Origin: Burkholderiaceae bacterium
Lineage (GTDB): Bacteria; Pseudomonadota; Gammaproteobacteria; Burkholderiales; Burkholderiaceae
Reading direction: 5' to 3'
DNA: 64,000 nucleotides
NCBI GenBank assembly: GCA_023266335.1
Contig: JAHFQJ010000002.1
Span: 1-64,000 of the forward strand
Shown piece after piece: positions 8,493-17,593 of this stretch. Under the pieces are notes generated by a model. The model searched no databases. It was not told where the DNA came from and was given only the letters and a program-made list of their open reading frames with translations. Position 1 is the first letter of the stretch, and each line of letters opens with the position of its first letter. The position numbers and the translations under genes are program-made.

Positions 8493-9932
8493 ATGAATAA
8501 ATATCTTACGCTTTTACAATCTAAAATTTATCTTGCCGGATTATTTATCACTAAAGAAGATAGCCAAAGTTATGCTATTATCAGCCCGCTTAACCAAAAT
8601 AAAATAGCTTTAGCCGCTAACAGCACTATTAATGATGTAGATATTGCTATTTCACAAGCACAAATAGCTTTTGATGCATGGAAAAACCTATCCAGCTTAG
8701 AACGTGCTGAATATTTATTAAATATTTCTGATTATATGCTTAAAAATAAAGATGAGTTAGGTCATCTTTTACATTTAGAGCAAGGTAAATCAGTACCGGA
8801 AGCAATTGGCGAAATTTTATATAGCAGCAGTTATTTTAAATGGTTTGCACATCAGGCTCAAAGTTTGCATGGAGAAACTTTAAACAGCCCATGCATAAAT
8901 AAACAAATGTACACTATCAAGCAGCCTATTGGAGTTTGTGCTGCTATTACTCCTTTTAATTTTCCGTCTGCAATGCTGGCACGTAAATTAGCTCCGGCGT
9001 TAGCTGCAGGCTGTTCTATGATAATTAAGCCAGCTTCAGATACTCCATTTAGTGCTTTGGTCTACGGTATAATTGCCGACGAAATTAATTTGCCTAAAGG
9101 TTTAATTAGCATATTACCTGCTGATCAAGAAAATAGCATTAATATAGGTAAAAGAATATGTGAATCAGAAACTGTAAGAAAGCTTTCTTTTACTGGTTCT
9201 AGCCATACCGGAAAAATATTAATGTCGCAATGTGCCGGCAATATCAAGCGTTTATCGTTGGAGCTAGGCGGAAATGCCCCATTTATTGTTACAAAATGTG
9301 CAAATGTTCAAACAGCAATTGATGATGCGATTAAAAACAAATTCAGAAATTCTGGGCAAACTTGCGTATGTGCAAACCGCTTTTTCATACACAAAGATAT
9401 ATTACATGAATTTACAGATAAAATAAAACAAGAAATAGAAATTTTAAATATTACCCAGCCAATTAGTCCGTTAATAAATTTTAAGGCTATAGAAAAAGTT
9501 GATAAATTAGTAAAAAATGCTCTGAATAAAGGCGCTAAATTAGAATTAGGCGGTAATATACAGCATAATTTATATTATCAGCGTACATTACTAACTAATG
9601 TTGATAAAACTATGGACATTTATCACCAAGAAATATTTGGACCTGTAATTAGTATTATGAGCTATGAAAATATTAAAGATGCAGTTAAGCAGGCAAATGA
9701 CACGCCATACGGATTAGCAGCTTATGTTTATACAGAAAATATTAATGAAATAAATTATTTCACCAGAAATTTAGAATATGGTATGTTAGGTATAAATAAT
9801 GCGGCATTTTCAAGCCCTGCTTTTCCATTTGGCGGAATTAAACAGTCAGGCTTTGGTAAAGAAGGTTCAATTTATGGTCTGGAAGACTACACAATTACCA
9901 AAGCAATTTGTTTAGCTGATGGTGAAGCATAA
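8493..9932 (+). CDS. gabD: Succinate-semialdehyde dehydrogenase-type aldehyde dehydrogenase
   Basis: A 479-aa NAD(P)-dependent aldehyde dehydrogenase. Present are the cofactor-site segment ITPFNFPSAM, the general-base Glu257 in SLELGGNAPF, and the catalytic Cys291 in SGQTCVCANRF. FGGIKQSGFGKEG near the C-terminus is typical of succinate-semialdehyde dehydrogenases (GabD/Sad). It would oxidise succinic semialdehyde to succinate in GABA breakdown. No GabT transaminase gene neighbours it, so the physiological aldehyde is not proven. It is convergent with the NTPase gene at 9963-10574, with 30 bp between. Confidence 0.82.
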   Translation: MNKYLTLLQSKIYLAGLFITKEDSQSYAIISPLNQNKIALAANSTINDVDIAISQAQIAFDAWKNLSSLERAEYLLNISDYMLKNKDELGHLLHLEQGKSVPEAIGEILYSSSYFKWFAHQAQSLHGETLNSPCINKQMYTIKQPIGVCAAITPFNFPSAMLARKLAPALAAGCSMIIKPASDTPFSALVYGIIADEINLPKGLISILPADQENSINIGKRICESETVRKLSFTGSSHTGKILMSQCAGNIKRLSLELGGNAPFIVTKCANVQTAIDDAIKNKFRNSGQTCVCANRFFIHKDILHEFTDKIKQEIEILNITQPISPLINFKAIEKVDKLVKNALNKGAKLELGGNIQHNLYYQRTLLTNVDKTMDIYHQEIFGPVISIMSYENIKDAVKQANDTPYGLAAYVYTENINEINYFTRNLEYGMLGINNAAFSSPAFPFGGIKQSGFGKEGSIYGLEDYTITKAICLADGEA

Positions 9933-9962
9933 TTTTATTTAATATAATGATATAAACTATTT

Positions 9963-10574
9963 TTATTGAAAAAAGCCTTGATTATGTTCCTGCATTTTTT
10001 TAAGAGCTTCGAGTAAAAATTGTTTTCTCTCTTTGCTACTTAAGCTAGCATGCGGGTCTTTGTGATCTGTAACCAGACCTTTCTTCTCCATTACCATACC
10101 TGCCGTCCATTTATCAAACCCGAGTTTTTGTGCTTCTTCTACACAATCTGCTGGAAATTCTACTCCTTCACTTGCACTAATTATAATTTCGTCTCTTACA
10201 TTCATAATGCCAATGATTGCATAATCAAAATATCTACCTTTTGCAATGGCCGGGATAATTTTATTATCTGTCATATCAGAGGTAAAAATTCCGCTTTCTA
10301 TTGCTATATAAAAGTTAGATGTACTCACATTTGCTTTTAAGGTATGCAGCGTATCTGTTATAAGGTCATAAAAGTTTATAGCTGCTGCTCCAGCTTTTAA
10401 ATTATGTAAACGCCCAAATACACCGTCAATTGTGTTTGAATTAAAAGGTTGTTCATCAACTCCAGATTTTACATTATTTTTGCTTACTTTTGCTTCAGGA
10501 AAAGCTAAACTAGCAGCAGAATATTTAATTTGGCTAGTAGAAGCTAATGCAACAGTCTTATTTTTAAAGTTCAT
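9963..10574 (-). CDS. DUF84/YjjX-family non-canonical purine NTP phosphatase
   Basis: A 203-aa protein with the N-terminal ASTSQIKYSA motif, SGVDEQPFNSNTIDGVFGRLHN (substrate loop) and IAIESGIF, matching the YjjX/DUF84 inosine/xanthosine triphosphatase family. Such enzymes hydrolyse ITP and XTP to keep deaminated purines out of nucleic acids. It is somewhat longer than E. coli YjjX (about 170 aa) because of an insertion around residues 65-85. ATG follows AT-rich sequence with no strong ribosome binding site. Family assignment is firm; exact substrate is inferred. Confidence 0.75.
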   Translation of the reverse strand: MNFKNKTVALASTSQIKYSAASLAFPEAKVSKNNVKSGVDEQPFNSNTIDGVFGRLHNLKAGAAAINFYDLITDTLHTLKANVSTSNFYIAIESGIFTSDMTDNKIIPAIAKGRYFDYAIIGIMNVRDEIIISASEGVEFPADCVEEAQKLGFDKWTAGMVMEKKGLVTDHKDPHASLSSKERKQFLLEALKKMQEHNQGFFQ

Positions 10575-10946
10575 TATTTTTTAATTTTAAGAAAACATGC
10601 TATTTTAAATGAATTTTAAACAAAAGTATAGGTTTGACTATGGCTTATGTGTAAGATAAAACCATAAGTGATACTCATTTAGGTATTTACTCTAAAAGCA
10701 TATAGCATAATATGTACCTTTTATAATTAAATTAAAACATATTATCTCAATTATGCATTAAAACTTTCTACCAAATTTGTTTCTGTGCCTTTATTGCCTA
10801 TAAATTTGTATATCTCATCTATTATCATTAATACCCCCGCATTCTTCACATCTTTATATTTCCTATACTAAAAATTAATATCCTAGCATATTATTTGCAC
10901 AATCCCGAGGTATGTAATAAATATAGATTGTGATAATTTAAAAATA
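10575..10946. other. Gene-poor gap with a solo family C end and possible decayed ORF
   Basis: This 372-bp AT-rich gap lies between two minus-strand genes. At 10890-10906 it carries ATTATTTGCACAATCCC, identical to a terminus of the family C element at 3288-3362, but no matching opposite end was found nearby. Inward of that end, on the minus strand, a stop-bounded frame of about 38 codons contains ETNLVESFNA. It could be the last scrap of a transposase, but I cannot assign it to a family. No promoter or terminator is convincing. Confidence 0.5.
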
Positions 10947-11828
10947 TTAAGGTAATAATATAATAACATCTAAACCAAGCTTATTAATACTCATAGATGC
11001 TTGCCTAGTAACAATTGGCTTTGCCTTATAAGCAACACTAAAGCCTGAAATTTCCATCATTGGTAAATCATTAGCCCCATCTCCAATAGAGATGACATTA
11101 TCTAAGTTAAGATTTTTATTATCCATAGTTGTTTGTAAAAGTTTTGCTTTCATATTTCCATCTATAATCTCGCCCTCTACTTCTCCTGTTAACATATCAT
11201 CTTTTACAGATAATTTATTTGAATATGCTTCTTTTAAATTTAATCTGGATTTAAGTTTATCACTAAAAAATGTAAATCCGCCGGACAACAGCATAGTGTG
11301 AACATCTTTTTTATGCATATATTCTAATAAATTTTCTACACCGTCAGATAATTTTAAGCAGTCATTATAGATATTATCTAACAATGAAATATTAATATTT
11401 TTTAAAAAAGCTACTCTTTGTTTCAAACTATCACTAAAATTAGTAATTTTACCCTGCATAGTCGCCTTAGTTATTTCTGAAACCTGCTCTTTTACACCAG
11501 CTAAATTTGCTATTTCATCTATACATTCTATGTTAATTAGAGTTGAATCCATATCCACAGCTAATATTTCAATATGTTCTAATTTAAATGATTTTTTTAT
11601 ATAAAATGCTTCTATATTATGTTCTTTTGCATCTTTATATAACTGCTCTTTATCTGGTTCAATATGACTTTCTAATATCACAGCATAATAATTAAGATTA
11701 AATTGACAAGATTTTTCATTAGCCATTTCTGTAATATTTTGAGAGAGAAATGAACTATATTTGGCTGCAAATTTTTCAATTGTCTGATTAGAGATTTCCT
11801 GATTATCAATTATATAGATTAAAAACAT
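10947..11828 (-). CDS. serB: Phosphoserine phosphatase SerB
   Basis: A 293-aa HAD-superfamily enzyme that dephosphorylates O-phosphoserine in the last step of serine synthesis. The HAD motif I VDMDSTL (nucleophile Asp92, acid/base Asp94) is followed by ECIDEIANLAG, motif II LLSGGFTFF and motif IV GDGANDLPMM. Residues 1-80 form an N-terminal ACT-like domain, as in E. coli SerB. Monocistronic on the minus strand; the divergent neighbour lepB starts 263 bp away, leaving room for both promoters. No serA or serC is in the window. Confidence 0.94.
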   Translation of the reverse strand: MFLIYIIDNQEISNQTIEKFAAKYSSFLSQNITEMANEKSCQFNLNYYAVILESHIEPDKEQLYKDAKEHNIEAFYIKKSFKLEHIEILAVDMDSTLINIECIDEIANLAGVKEQVSEITKATMQGKITNFSDSLKQRVAFLKNINISLLDNIYNDCLKLSDGVENLLEYMHKKDVHTMLLSGGFTFFSDKLKSRLNLKEAYSNKLSVKDDMLTGEVEGEIIDGNMKAKLLQTTMDNKNLNLDNVISIGDGANDLPMMEISGFSVAYKAKPIVTRQASMSINKLGLDVIILLP

Positions 11829-12091
11829 GATGATTTATGCTATGGAATAATAGTTTATATTTTATAAATTATAATTATACAGTAAATGTATTATAAATTT
11901 GAATTTGTTTATGTCAAAACTATATTCAATTTTTATTTAATTTATGCTGATTTAATGGCGTATACTGACATAGTATATATACTAAATCTCATAAACAATA
12001 TATAATTTATTCCTAGATTATATTTGTATATCGATATATAAAAATATAGCTGAAATTTTAGTTATATAAGTAAAAAAAATAAAAGGATAGT

Positions 12092-12988
12092 ATGAATTTC
12101 CAATTAGTTTTATTTTTAGCAGTGGTAGTCACGGGGTTAGCCTATATATCGGACTTATTATATTTTAAGCCAAAGCGCAAGCACTATACGTCATTGTTAT
12201 TAAAACAGTATGATGTACAAATATCTTTATGGAAAAAAGATAATATCAATGCAGAAATCATCCAGACTAAAGAAGAAATTCAAGATGAGGCTATGCGCCA
12301 GCCATGGTGGCTAGAATTTACTGCGGGTATTTTTCCTGTAATTTTAATCGTGTTTTTATTGCGTTCTTTTATAGCAGAGCCTTTCAAAATACCTTCCGGT
12401 TCAATGATGCCGACTTTGTTGTCAGGTGATTTTATTTTAGTAAATAAATTTAGTTATGGTTTACGTTTGCCTATCTTAAATAAAAAAATTGTTCCTCTAA
12501 ATGATCCTGAAAAAGGGGATATTATTGTTTTCCGTTATCCTAAAGATGAAACTACTGATTATATAAAAAGAGTAGCAGGAGTTGGAGGTGATAAAATTGA
12601 ATATCGTAATAAAATGCTTATTATTAATGATAAACCATTAGATTATGAAAGATTGCAAGATTACTACAATAATGAGGGCATTGGTTCTTATAATAAACAG
12701 CTTACTGAAACTTTAGGCGACATAAAACATAACATACTCGTAGATGATCAAAAACCAAATTATGTAACTAATCCGGATAATTTTCCTTTCTCTTCTAACT
12801 GTACATATACGCAAAGCGGTTTCACTTGTGTTATACCAAAAGGTTACTATTTTGTAATGGGTGATAATAGAGATGATAGTTTAGATTCAAGATATTGGGG
12901 CTTTGTACCAGATAAAAATATTGTAGGCAAGGCGTTTTTTATTTGGTTAAATATAGATAAATTATCCCGCATTGGTAAAATTGGGTAA
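12092..12988 (+). CDS. lepB: Signal peptidase I
   Basis: A 298-aa inner-membrane serine protease that removes signal peptides from exported proteins. Two N-terminal membrane segments are visible (about 3-22 and 78-94). The catalytic Ser104 sits in PSGSMMPTL and the general-base Lys159 in DYIKRVAGVGGD. The C-terminal MGDNRDDSLDSRYWG box is complete. AAAGGATAG precedes the ATG. Its usual upstream partner lepA is absent. The downstream DUF4845 gene is the partner commonly seen in betaproteobacteria, but the next genes of that arrangement (rnc, era) are replaced by rsmH. Confidence 0.97.
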   Translation: MNFQLVLFLAVVVTGLAYISDLLYFKPKRKHYTSLLLKQYDVQISLWKKDNINAEIIQTKEEIQDEAMRQPWWLEFTAGIFPVILIVFLLRSFIAEPFKIPSGSMMPTLLSGDFILVNKFSYGLRLPILNKKIVPLNDPEKGDIIVFRYPKDETTDYIKRVAGVGGDKIEYRNKMLIINDKPLDYERLQDYYNNEGIGSYNKQLTETLGDIKHNILVDDQKPNYVTNPDNFPFSSNCTYTQSGFTCVIPKGYYFVMGDNRDDSLDSRYWGFVPDKNIVGKAFFIWLNIDKLSRIGKIG

Positions 12989-13047
12989 GATACATAAAGG
13001 TATCATTTTTTGTTCTATGAACTATAATAAAAAAGAAAGGATATAAA

Positions 13048-13404
13048 ATGAAAGAAACTGTTGATCGAAGTGGGTTTGGTGTTGTTGATTTTATAATGGT
13101 ATTGCTCTTAGTATTAACTTTAGTCGTGCCAATGGTCCGTATCTTTCCCACTTATGTTGAATATTACGGTTTAAAAAAGACAATTGATAGAATACAAAAA
13201 ACAGCACAAAGTGAAGATGAGGCAAAAACAGCGTTACAAAATCAATTTGCAATTGATTCTGTTAAAGCAATTAGTGTGGATAATATATTAATTGAAAAAG
13301 TAAATGAAAAACTAGTCATTTCATTTAATTATAAACAGCCGATTCCTCTTTACGGTGATTTATCTATTTTAATGAATTACCAAGCTAAAGCCACAGGAAA
13401 GTAG
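13048..13404 (+). CDS. DUF4845 pilin-like small membrane protein
   Basis: This 118-aa protein begins with a basic stretch, GFGVVDF, and one hydrophobic helix (about 13-33), like a type IV pilin N-terminus, followed by a short periplasmic alpha/beta domain. Sequence and position directly after lepB match the DUF4845 family, whose function is unknown. The ATG has a good ribosome binding site (AAAGGATATAAA). It ends 10 bp before rsmH, and lepB-DUF4845-rsmH probably form one transcript. Confidence 0.85.
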   Translation: MKETVDRSGFGVVDFIMVLLLVLTLVVPMVRIFPTYVEYYGLKKTIDRIQKTAQSEDEAKTALQNQFAIDSVKAISVDNILIEKVNEKLVISFNYKQPIPLYGDLSILMNYQAKATGK

Positions 13405-13414
13405 AACACAGACA

Positions 13415-14389
13415 ATGAGTTTAAATAATAGTCAGCATACTACTGTTTTACTGGATAAAGCGGTTGAGTGTCTTTTTGAAGATAATTATCATAAAAATGG
13501 TATTTATATCGACGGTACTTTTGGGCGGGGCGGGCATACAAAAAAAATCTTATCAATGATAAGCCAAATAAGTCAGGCAAATGATTATACTGGTTCAGTT
13601 ATTGCAGTTGATAAAGACTTAGAGGCAATTAATAGTGCTGTTGAGCAGGATTTATTAAATAAATATAATTATTTTAAAATATTTCATAATAGTTTTTCAG
13701 ATATTAAACATATTTTAGAAGAAAATAATATGCTACCTAATAGTGTTAATGGTATTTTGCTTGATTTAGGCATTAGTTCTCCGCAAATTGATATTGGAGA
13801 ACGCGGATTTTCATTTATGAGAAATGGACCTCTGGATATGCGTATGGATATTACTCAAGGTGAACCTTTATCTGAAATATTAAAAAAACTAAATGCAGAT
13901 GAATTAGCAAATATTATTTTTGAATATGGTGAAGATAAACAATCTAGAAAAATCGCAAGAGCAATAAAAGATTATAATTTACCTATATTAGATACGCAAA
14001 CATTAGCAAATATCATTGCCAGTGTGATTAGGCAAAAAAGTGCTCAGCATCCTGCAACTAAGACTTTCCAAGCATTACGTATTTATATTAATCGGGAATT
14101 AGAAGATTTGAAAGAATTTTTAAAAAATTTACCAAGCATTTTAGCTCCAAACGGTAAAATAGTCATTATTAGTTTTCATTCATTAGAAGATAGAATTGTA
14201 AAACAAGCTCTGAATACTTGGGCAAAACCAGATAAAAATCATGATGTGCCAAGACATTTACTTGCTTTGCATCCCGTTATAAAGCCGGATTTTGAACTTT
14301 TAGGAAAATTTAAGCCTAGTGCTGAAGAAATAAAATTAAACCCGCGTGCAAGATCTGCAGTTATGAGAGTTGCAAAAAAGGTATTTTAA
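13415..14389 (+). CDS. rsmH: 16S rRNA m4C1402 methyltransferase RsmH (MraW)
   Basis: A 324-aa SAM-dependent enzyme that N4-methylates C1402 in the ribosomal P site. Signatures are TTVLLDKAVECL, the SAM loop YIDGTFGRGGHT, LLDLGISSPQID, ERGFSF, GPLDMRMD, RQKSAQHPATKTFQALRI and SFHSLEDRIVK. In most bacteria rsmH opens the dcw cell-division cluster (mraZ-rsmH-ftsL-ftsI-mur). Here neither mraZ nor ftsL/ftsI is adjacent: DUF4845 precedes it and a lytic transglycosylase follows after a 171-bp gap. The dcw cluster has therefore been broken at this point. Confidence 0.97.
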   Translation: MSLNNSQHTTVLLDKAVECLFEDNYHKNGIYIDGTFGRGGHTKKILSMISQISQANDYTGSVIAVDKDLEAINSAVEQDLLNKYNYFKIFHNSFSDIKHILEENNMLPNSVNGILLDLGISSPQIDIGERGFSFMRNGPLDMRMDITQGEPLSEILKKLNADELANIIFEYGEDKQSRKIARAIKDYNLPILDTQTLANIIASVIRQKSAQHPATKTFQALRIYINRELEDLKEFLKNLPSILAPNGKIVIISFHSLEDRIVKQALNTWAKPDKNHDVPRHLLALHPVIKPDFELLGKFKPSAEEIKLNPRARSAVMRVAKKVF

Positions 14390-14560
14390 ATTTAAATTGT
14401 GCAGAAATGTCATTAGAAGCTTTTAATACAAACTTATATATACTACACTAATAAAACCGCCAATTGTGCTAAAAAATATAAAATGCTAAAATACATTAGA
14501 GCTATACTATACTATTGGTTCATTAATTTCTTTTATACCTAAATTAGGTCTGAATAAACT

Positions 14561-15208
14561 ATGATTGCAAGATTATTTTTCATATTTGCTATGGTTTTCA
14601 GCTTGACTGAAGTTATTGTTTTACTTAGTCATCAAAACCATCAGCGCTTTAGTGCTTTAAAATCGCTTGGAACATGGATAAGTAAAAATTATCATAATCC
14701 ATTTGAAGGATTTGAGTTTGGATTTGGAAGAATCCGCAGTAATGATAAAGAAATTAAGCAAAAAGTTTTAAAAATATCTGAACAAATTAATCTTTTTGAT
14801 ATAGAGAAAGAGTATAATCTGCCGAAAGGGCTGCTGCACGCAGTCATGCACCAAGAATCCGCAGGCAATTTAAATGCTGTTAGTAAAGCTGGTGCTGTTG
14901 GACCTTTTCAATTTATGTCTTATACAGCTAAAGATTACGGTTTGATTACATCTACAGGTAAAGATAACCGGCGTAATCCGTACAAATCCGCTGTGGCAGC
15001 CGCCCGCTATTATAGAAAACTTATAACATATTTCGGCGGTAATCTGTCTTATGCAATTGCAGCTTATAATGCTGGAGAAGGCAGAGTTACACAAAATATC
15101 TCAAGTATGGAGCAACTGCCGGAAGAAACTAAAAATTATGTTAAAAGAGTTAATACAATTATAAAATTGTATCAAATTGTTGATACAGATCAAGAAGATA
15201 ATGGTTAA
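14561..15208 (+). CDS. SLT-domain lytic transglycosylase
   Basis: A 215-aa protein with an N-terminal hydrophobic segment (1-22, signal peptide or anchor) and a goose-lysozyme-like SLT domain from about residue 85. The catalytic Glu99 lies in HAVMHQESAGNLNAVS, followed by GAVGPFQFM and AIAAYNAGEGRV, the classic SLT motifs. It would cleave peptidoglycan glycan strands in the periplasm, leaving 1,6-anhydro ends. It is 6 bp upstream of the LolB-like gene, so the two are probably co-transcribed. The exact subclass cannot be fixed by eye. Confidence 0.88.
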   Translation: MIARLFFIFAMVFSLTEVIVLLSHQNHQRFSALKSLGTWISKNYHNPFEGFEFGFGRIRSNDKEIKQKVLKISEQINLFDIEKEYNLPKGLLHAVMHQESAGNLNAVSKAGAVGPFQFMSYTAKDYGLITSTGKDNRRNPYKSAVAAARYYRKLITYFGGNLSYAIAAYNAGEGRVTQNISSMEQLPEETKNYVKRVNTIIKLYQIVDTDQEDNG

Positions 15209-15214
15209 AACAAT

Positions 15215-15763
15215 ATGAAATTTATACGAAATTATGCTGTAAAATTTATCGGATATTTTCTAATTAGTGTTCTGTTTAGTGCTTGTTCTTCAATTAATTC
15301 ACCGCAAAAAGTAAATTATTTAAATACCTATAATAATATAACTAAAAATAATAGTATCGAAGGAAAATTCAGGTTTAAATCAGGCAATCAAAGTAGTTCC
15401 GGTCTATTTACTTGGCATAGCTACGGCGATGCTTGGCTGTTTGAATTATCTACACCTATTAATACAAATATTGCAAATATTATCTATGGAAATTTAAACT
15501 CCATAGAATTAAAGCAAAATATTGCACAAAAGCAAAATATATACACTTGGGATAAACTTATGCTTATGCAGCAAAGTATTAACATAAATCCCCAAACTTT
15601 TAATTCTATTTTAGAAAACTTAGAGATTAAATCTAAAATTGAAGACGCTTTAAGTAATAGTGAATGGAAATTATCTCATTATCAAAAAAATGAAGATAAT
15701 TTAATTCTTGAAATTTATAGAGATGATAATACTTCATTGAAATTATTTGTTTTAAATAAATAA
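15215..15763 (+). CDS. lolB: Probable outer-membrane lipoprotein LolB
   Basis: A 182-aa lipoprotein. The signal peptide ends in a lipobox (LFSAC, Cys about residue 24). The mature part starts with an IEGKFRFKSG strand and GLFTWHSYGDAWLFELSTPI, similar to the LolB opening where unlipidated core strands form a half-barrel. LolB accepts lipoproteins from LolA and inserts them in the outer membrane. The size fits, but overall similarity is weak and no ispE gene follows as is common in beta- and gammaproteobacteria. Another small outer-membrane lipoprotein is possible. Confidence 0.6.
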   Translation: MKFIRNYAVKFIGYFLISVLFSACSSINSPQKVNYLNTYNNITKNNSIEGKFRFKSGNQSSSGLFTWHSYGDAWLFELSTPINTNIANIIYGNLNSIELKQNIAQKQNIYTWDKLMLMQQSININPQTFNSILENLEIKSKIEDALSNSEWKLSHYQKNEDNLILEIYRDDNTSLKLFVLNK

Positions 15764-16087
15764 TACTGGTTTTATTAAGTATAAATTTAAAGAACAAGCA
15801 GAGTTTTGAGCGATTAAATATTTCTGTGCAGAAATTAGCCTAATATAAAACTTCTTTTATACCCAATAAATTAGGATACGCAGAATATCTAAGCAATTAT
15901 CTAGGTAATAAAATAGAATAGAATAAACTTATAGAATATTTTAATTTGTATCTGTATCATTAGTATACAGATTATATCGTTTTATTTATTCTTTAATTGA
16001 TATTTAACTCCCCTTATATTACTATGGAAGGCAGAGGCGTTTATTTTATAAATAAATGTATTTTGCTTCATAAATTATAAAACCAGC
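15764..16087. other. 324-bp AT-rich intergenic region, nothing identified
   Basis: The gap between the LolB-like and FimV-like genes contains no open frame of note and no clear hairpin terminator. It contains several TATAAT-like hexamers but none with a convincing -35 partner. It presumably carries the fimV-like promoter. Confidence 0.4.
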
Positions 16088-17593
16088 ATGAAAAATAATA
16101 AGCTTAACTATTTAACCAGCATAAAAACAGGCATTAAATTATGCATGCTGTACTTGTACTTATTATGTGGAATGCCGTATGCATGCGCGGCAGGTTTAGG
16201 CTACTTAAATATAAAATCTACTTTAGATAAGCCCTTTGCCGCAGAGCTGGAAGTTATTGGCAATATTGAACCAAATACAACAGCAGAATTAGCAAGTTTT
16301 GATGAATATACGCAAGAACACATAGATTATAATGCAGATTTAGCCGATGCAGAATTAAAAATCATCAAACAAAAAAATAAATATATAATCAGAATTACGA
16401 CTAAGGGCAATTTTAATGAGCCAGTTGTAAATTTATTAGTTAAATTAAGCTATAACGGGCAAACTATCAAAAAAAGTTATACAAAATTCATGGAGCTTAG
16501 CCCAGCTAGCGATATTAACACGGCACGTGTAGTTGATAACAGTATCAACCCGATTGCTGATTTAATCAGCCCAACTGCTTCACTTAATATAACAAATAAT
16601 AGCAATTCAAATAATTATTCTGACATACAAATTTCTAATAACAAAAAAGTAATTTTAAATCAAACACAAAATAATCCTTTAGAAACTCTAGAATTGAATA
16701 ATGCTAATACAGATGTTATTCGGCATAGCGGAACTATATATTTAGAAAAAACCTCGGATAACCGGCAAGTTAATTCTCAACAAATAAAAAAAGAAAAATC
16801 TGCTGAAAAAAATCTGCCTGCACCACCAAAAAATAATACAGAAACTACTAAAAAAATAGAGATTTCTGCTAAAAAATCAGCAAAAATAGATGCTATTCCG
16901 TTATCATCTAATAAAAAAGCTGAAGAGGCAATAAAAGAAGTCAAAAAAGAAAGTAATAATCCAAAAAAAGAGTCTGAGAAAAAAATACCGGATATTCAGC
17001 AAAAAATTGAAAATAAGCCAACATTAAAATTAGATGAACCGTCAGCAGTTGATTTATTAAAAAGTAAAACTTTATCAGAACGCCAAATAGCAGATAATCT
17101 TAATCATACTGATTTAGGTTTAGGCATTGGTAATTCAAGCCCTAGCGGTACTGTTGCAAATAATTTTAATAAAGCTAACCCAAATGCAAGCAATACTCAA
17201 ACTGATAATAAAGCAAGCGGAGTTTTAAGCAATTCTAAAAATTTAAATAATAAACTCAATAACCAAAAACATGTTGGTATATTTGAAATAATTAAAACAA
17301 ATATAATTACAAGCTCAACTCAGCCATGGTTTTATTTTGTAGTTTTCATATTTATATTATTGCTTTCTGCAATTGCTTATATAATATATTTAAAAAAACA
17401 GTTCACAAAAAATATTATTCATACAAAAGAGCAGTTACAGCTTTTACAAGAGCAGGTAATTGCCTATACTGAACATAAAAATGAAGAACAAACAGAAAAA
17501 CAATCTACAGAATCAGGATTTTTTACAGATGATGACAGAGAATATAGCGATAATGAAAAAAAACGTAAACGCAAACGCAGTTTTATCCGTTAA
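16088..17593 (+). CDS. FimV/HubP N-terminal-domain protein, short form
   Basis: A 501-aa protein with a signal peptide (about 1-35) and the FimV N-terminal domain (about 36-140: LGYLNIKSTLDKPFAAELEV then INVL-type beta repeats). A ~260-residue Asn/Lys/Ser-rich linker follows, then one membrane helix (about 413-435) and a cytoplasmic tail ending in basic residues. FimV/HubP proteins bind peptidoglycan and organise the cell pole and type IV pili. Family members are typically 700-1000 aa with a LysM motif and a C-terminal TPR/FimV-C domain; neither is seen here. The 3' end overlaps the next gene by 41 bp. Confidence 0.75.
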   Translation: MKNNKLNYLTSIKTGIKLCMLYLYLLCGMPYACAAGLGYLNIKSTLDKPFAAELEVIGNIEPNTTAELASFDEYTQEHIDYNADLADAELKIIKQKNKYIIRITTKGNFNEPVVNLLVKLSYNGQTIKKSYTKFMELSPASDINTARVVDNSINPIADLISPTASLNITNNSNSNNYSDIQISNNKKVILNQTQNNPLETLELNNANTDVIRHSGTIYLEKTSDNRQVNSQQIKKEKSAEKNLPAPPKNNTETTKKIEISAKKSAKIDAIPLSSNKKAEEAIKEVKKESNNPKKESEKKIPDIQQKIENKPTLKLDEPSAVDLLKSKTLSERQIADNLNHTDLGLGIGNSSPSGTVANNFNKANPNASNTQTDNKASGVLSNSKNLNNKLNNQKHVGIFEIIKTNIITSSTQPWFYFVVFIFILLLSAIAYIIYLKKQFTKNIIHTKEQLQLLQEQVIAYTEHKNEEQTEKQSTESGFFTDDDREYSDNEKKRKRKRSFIR

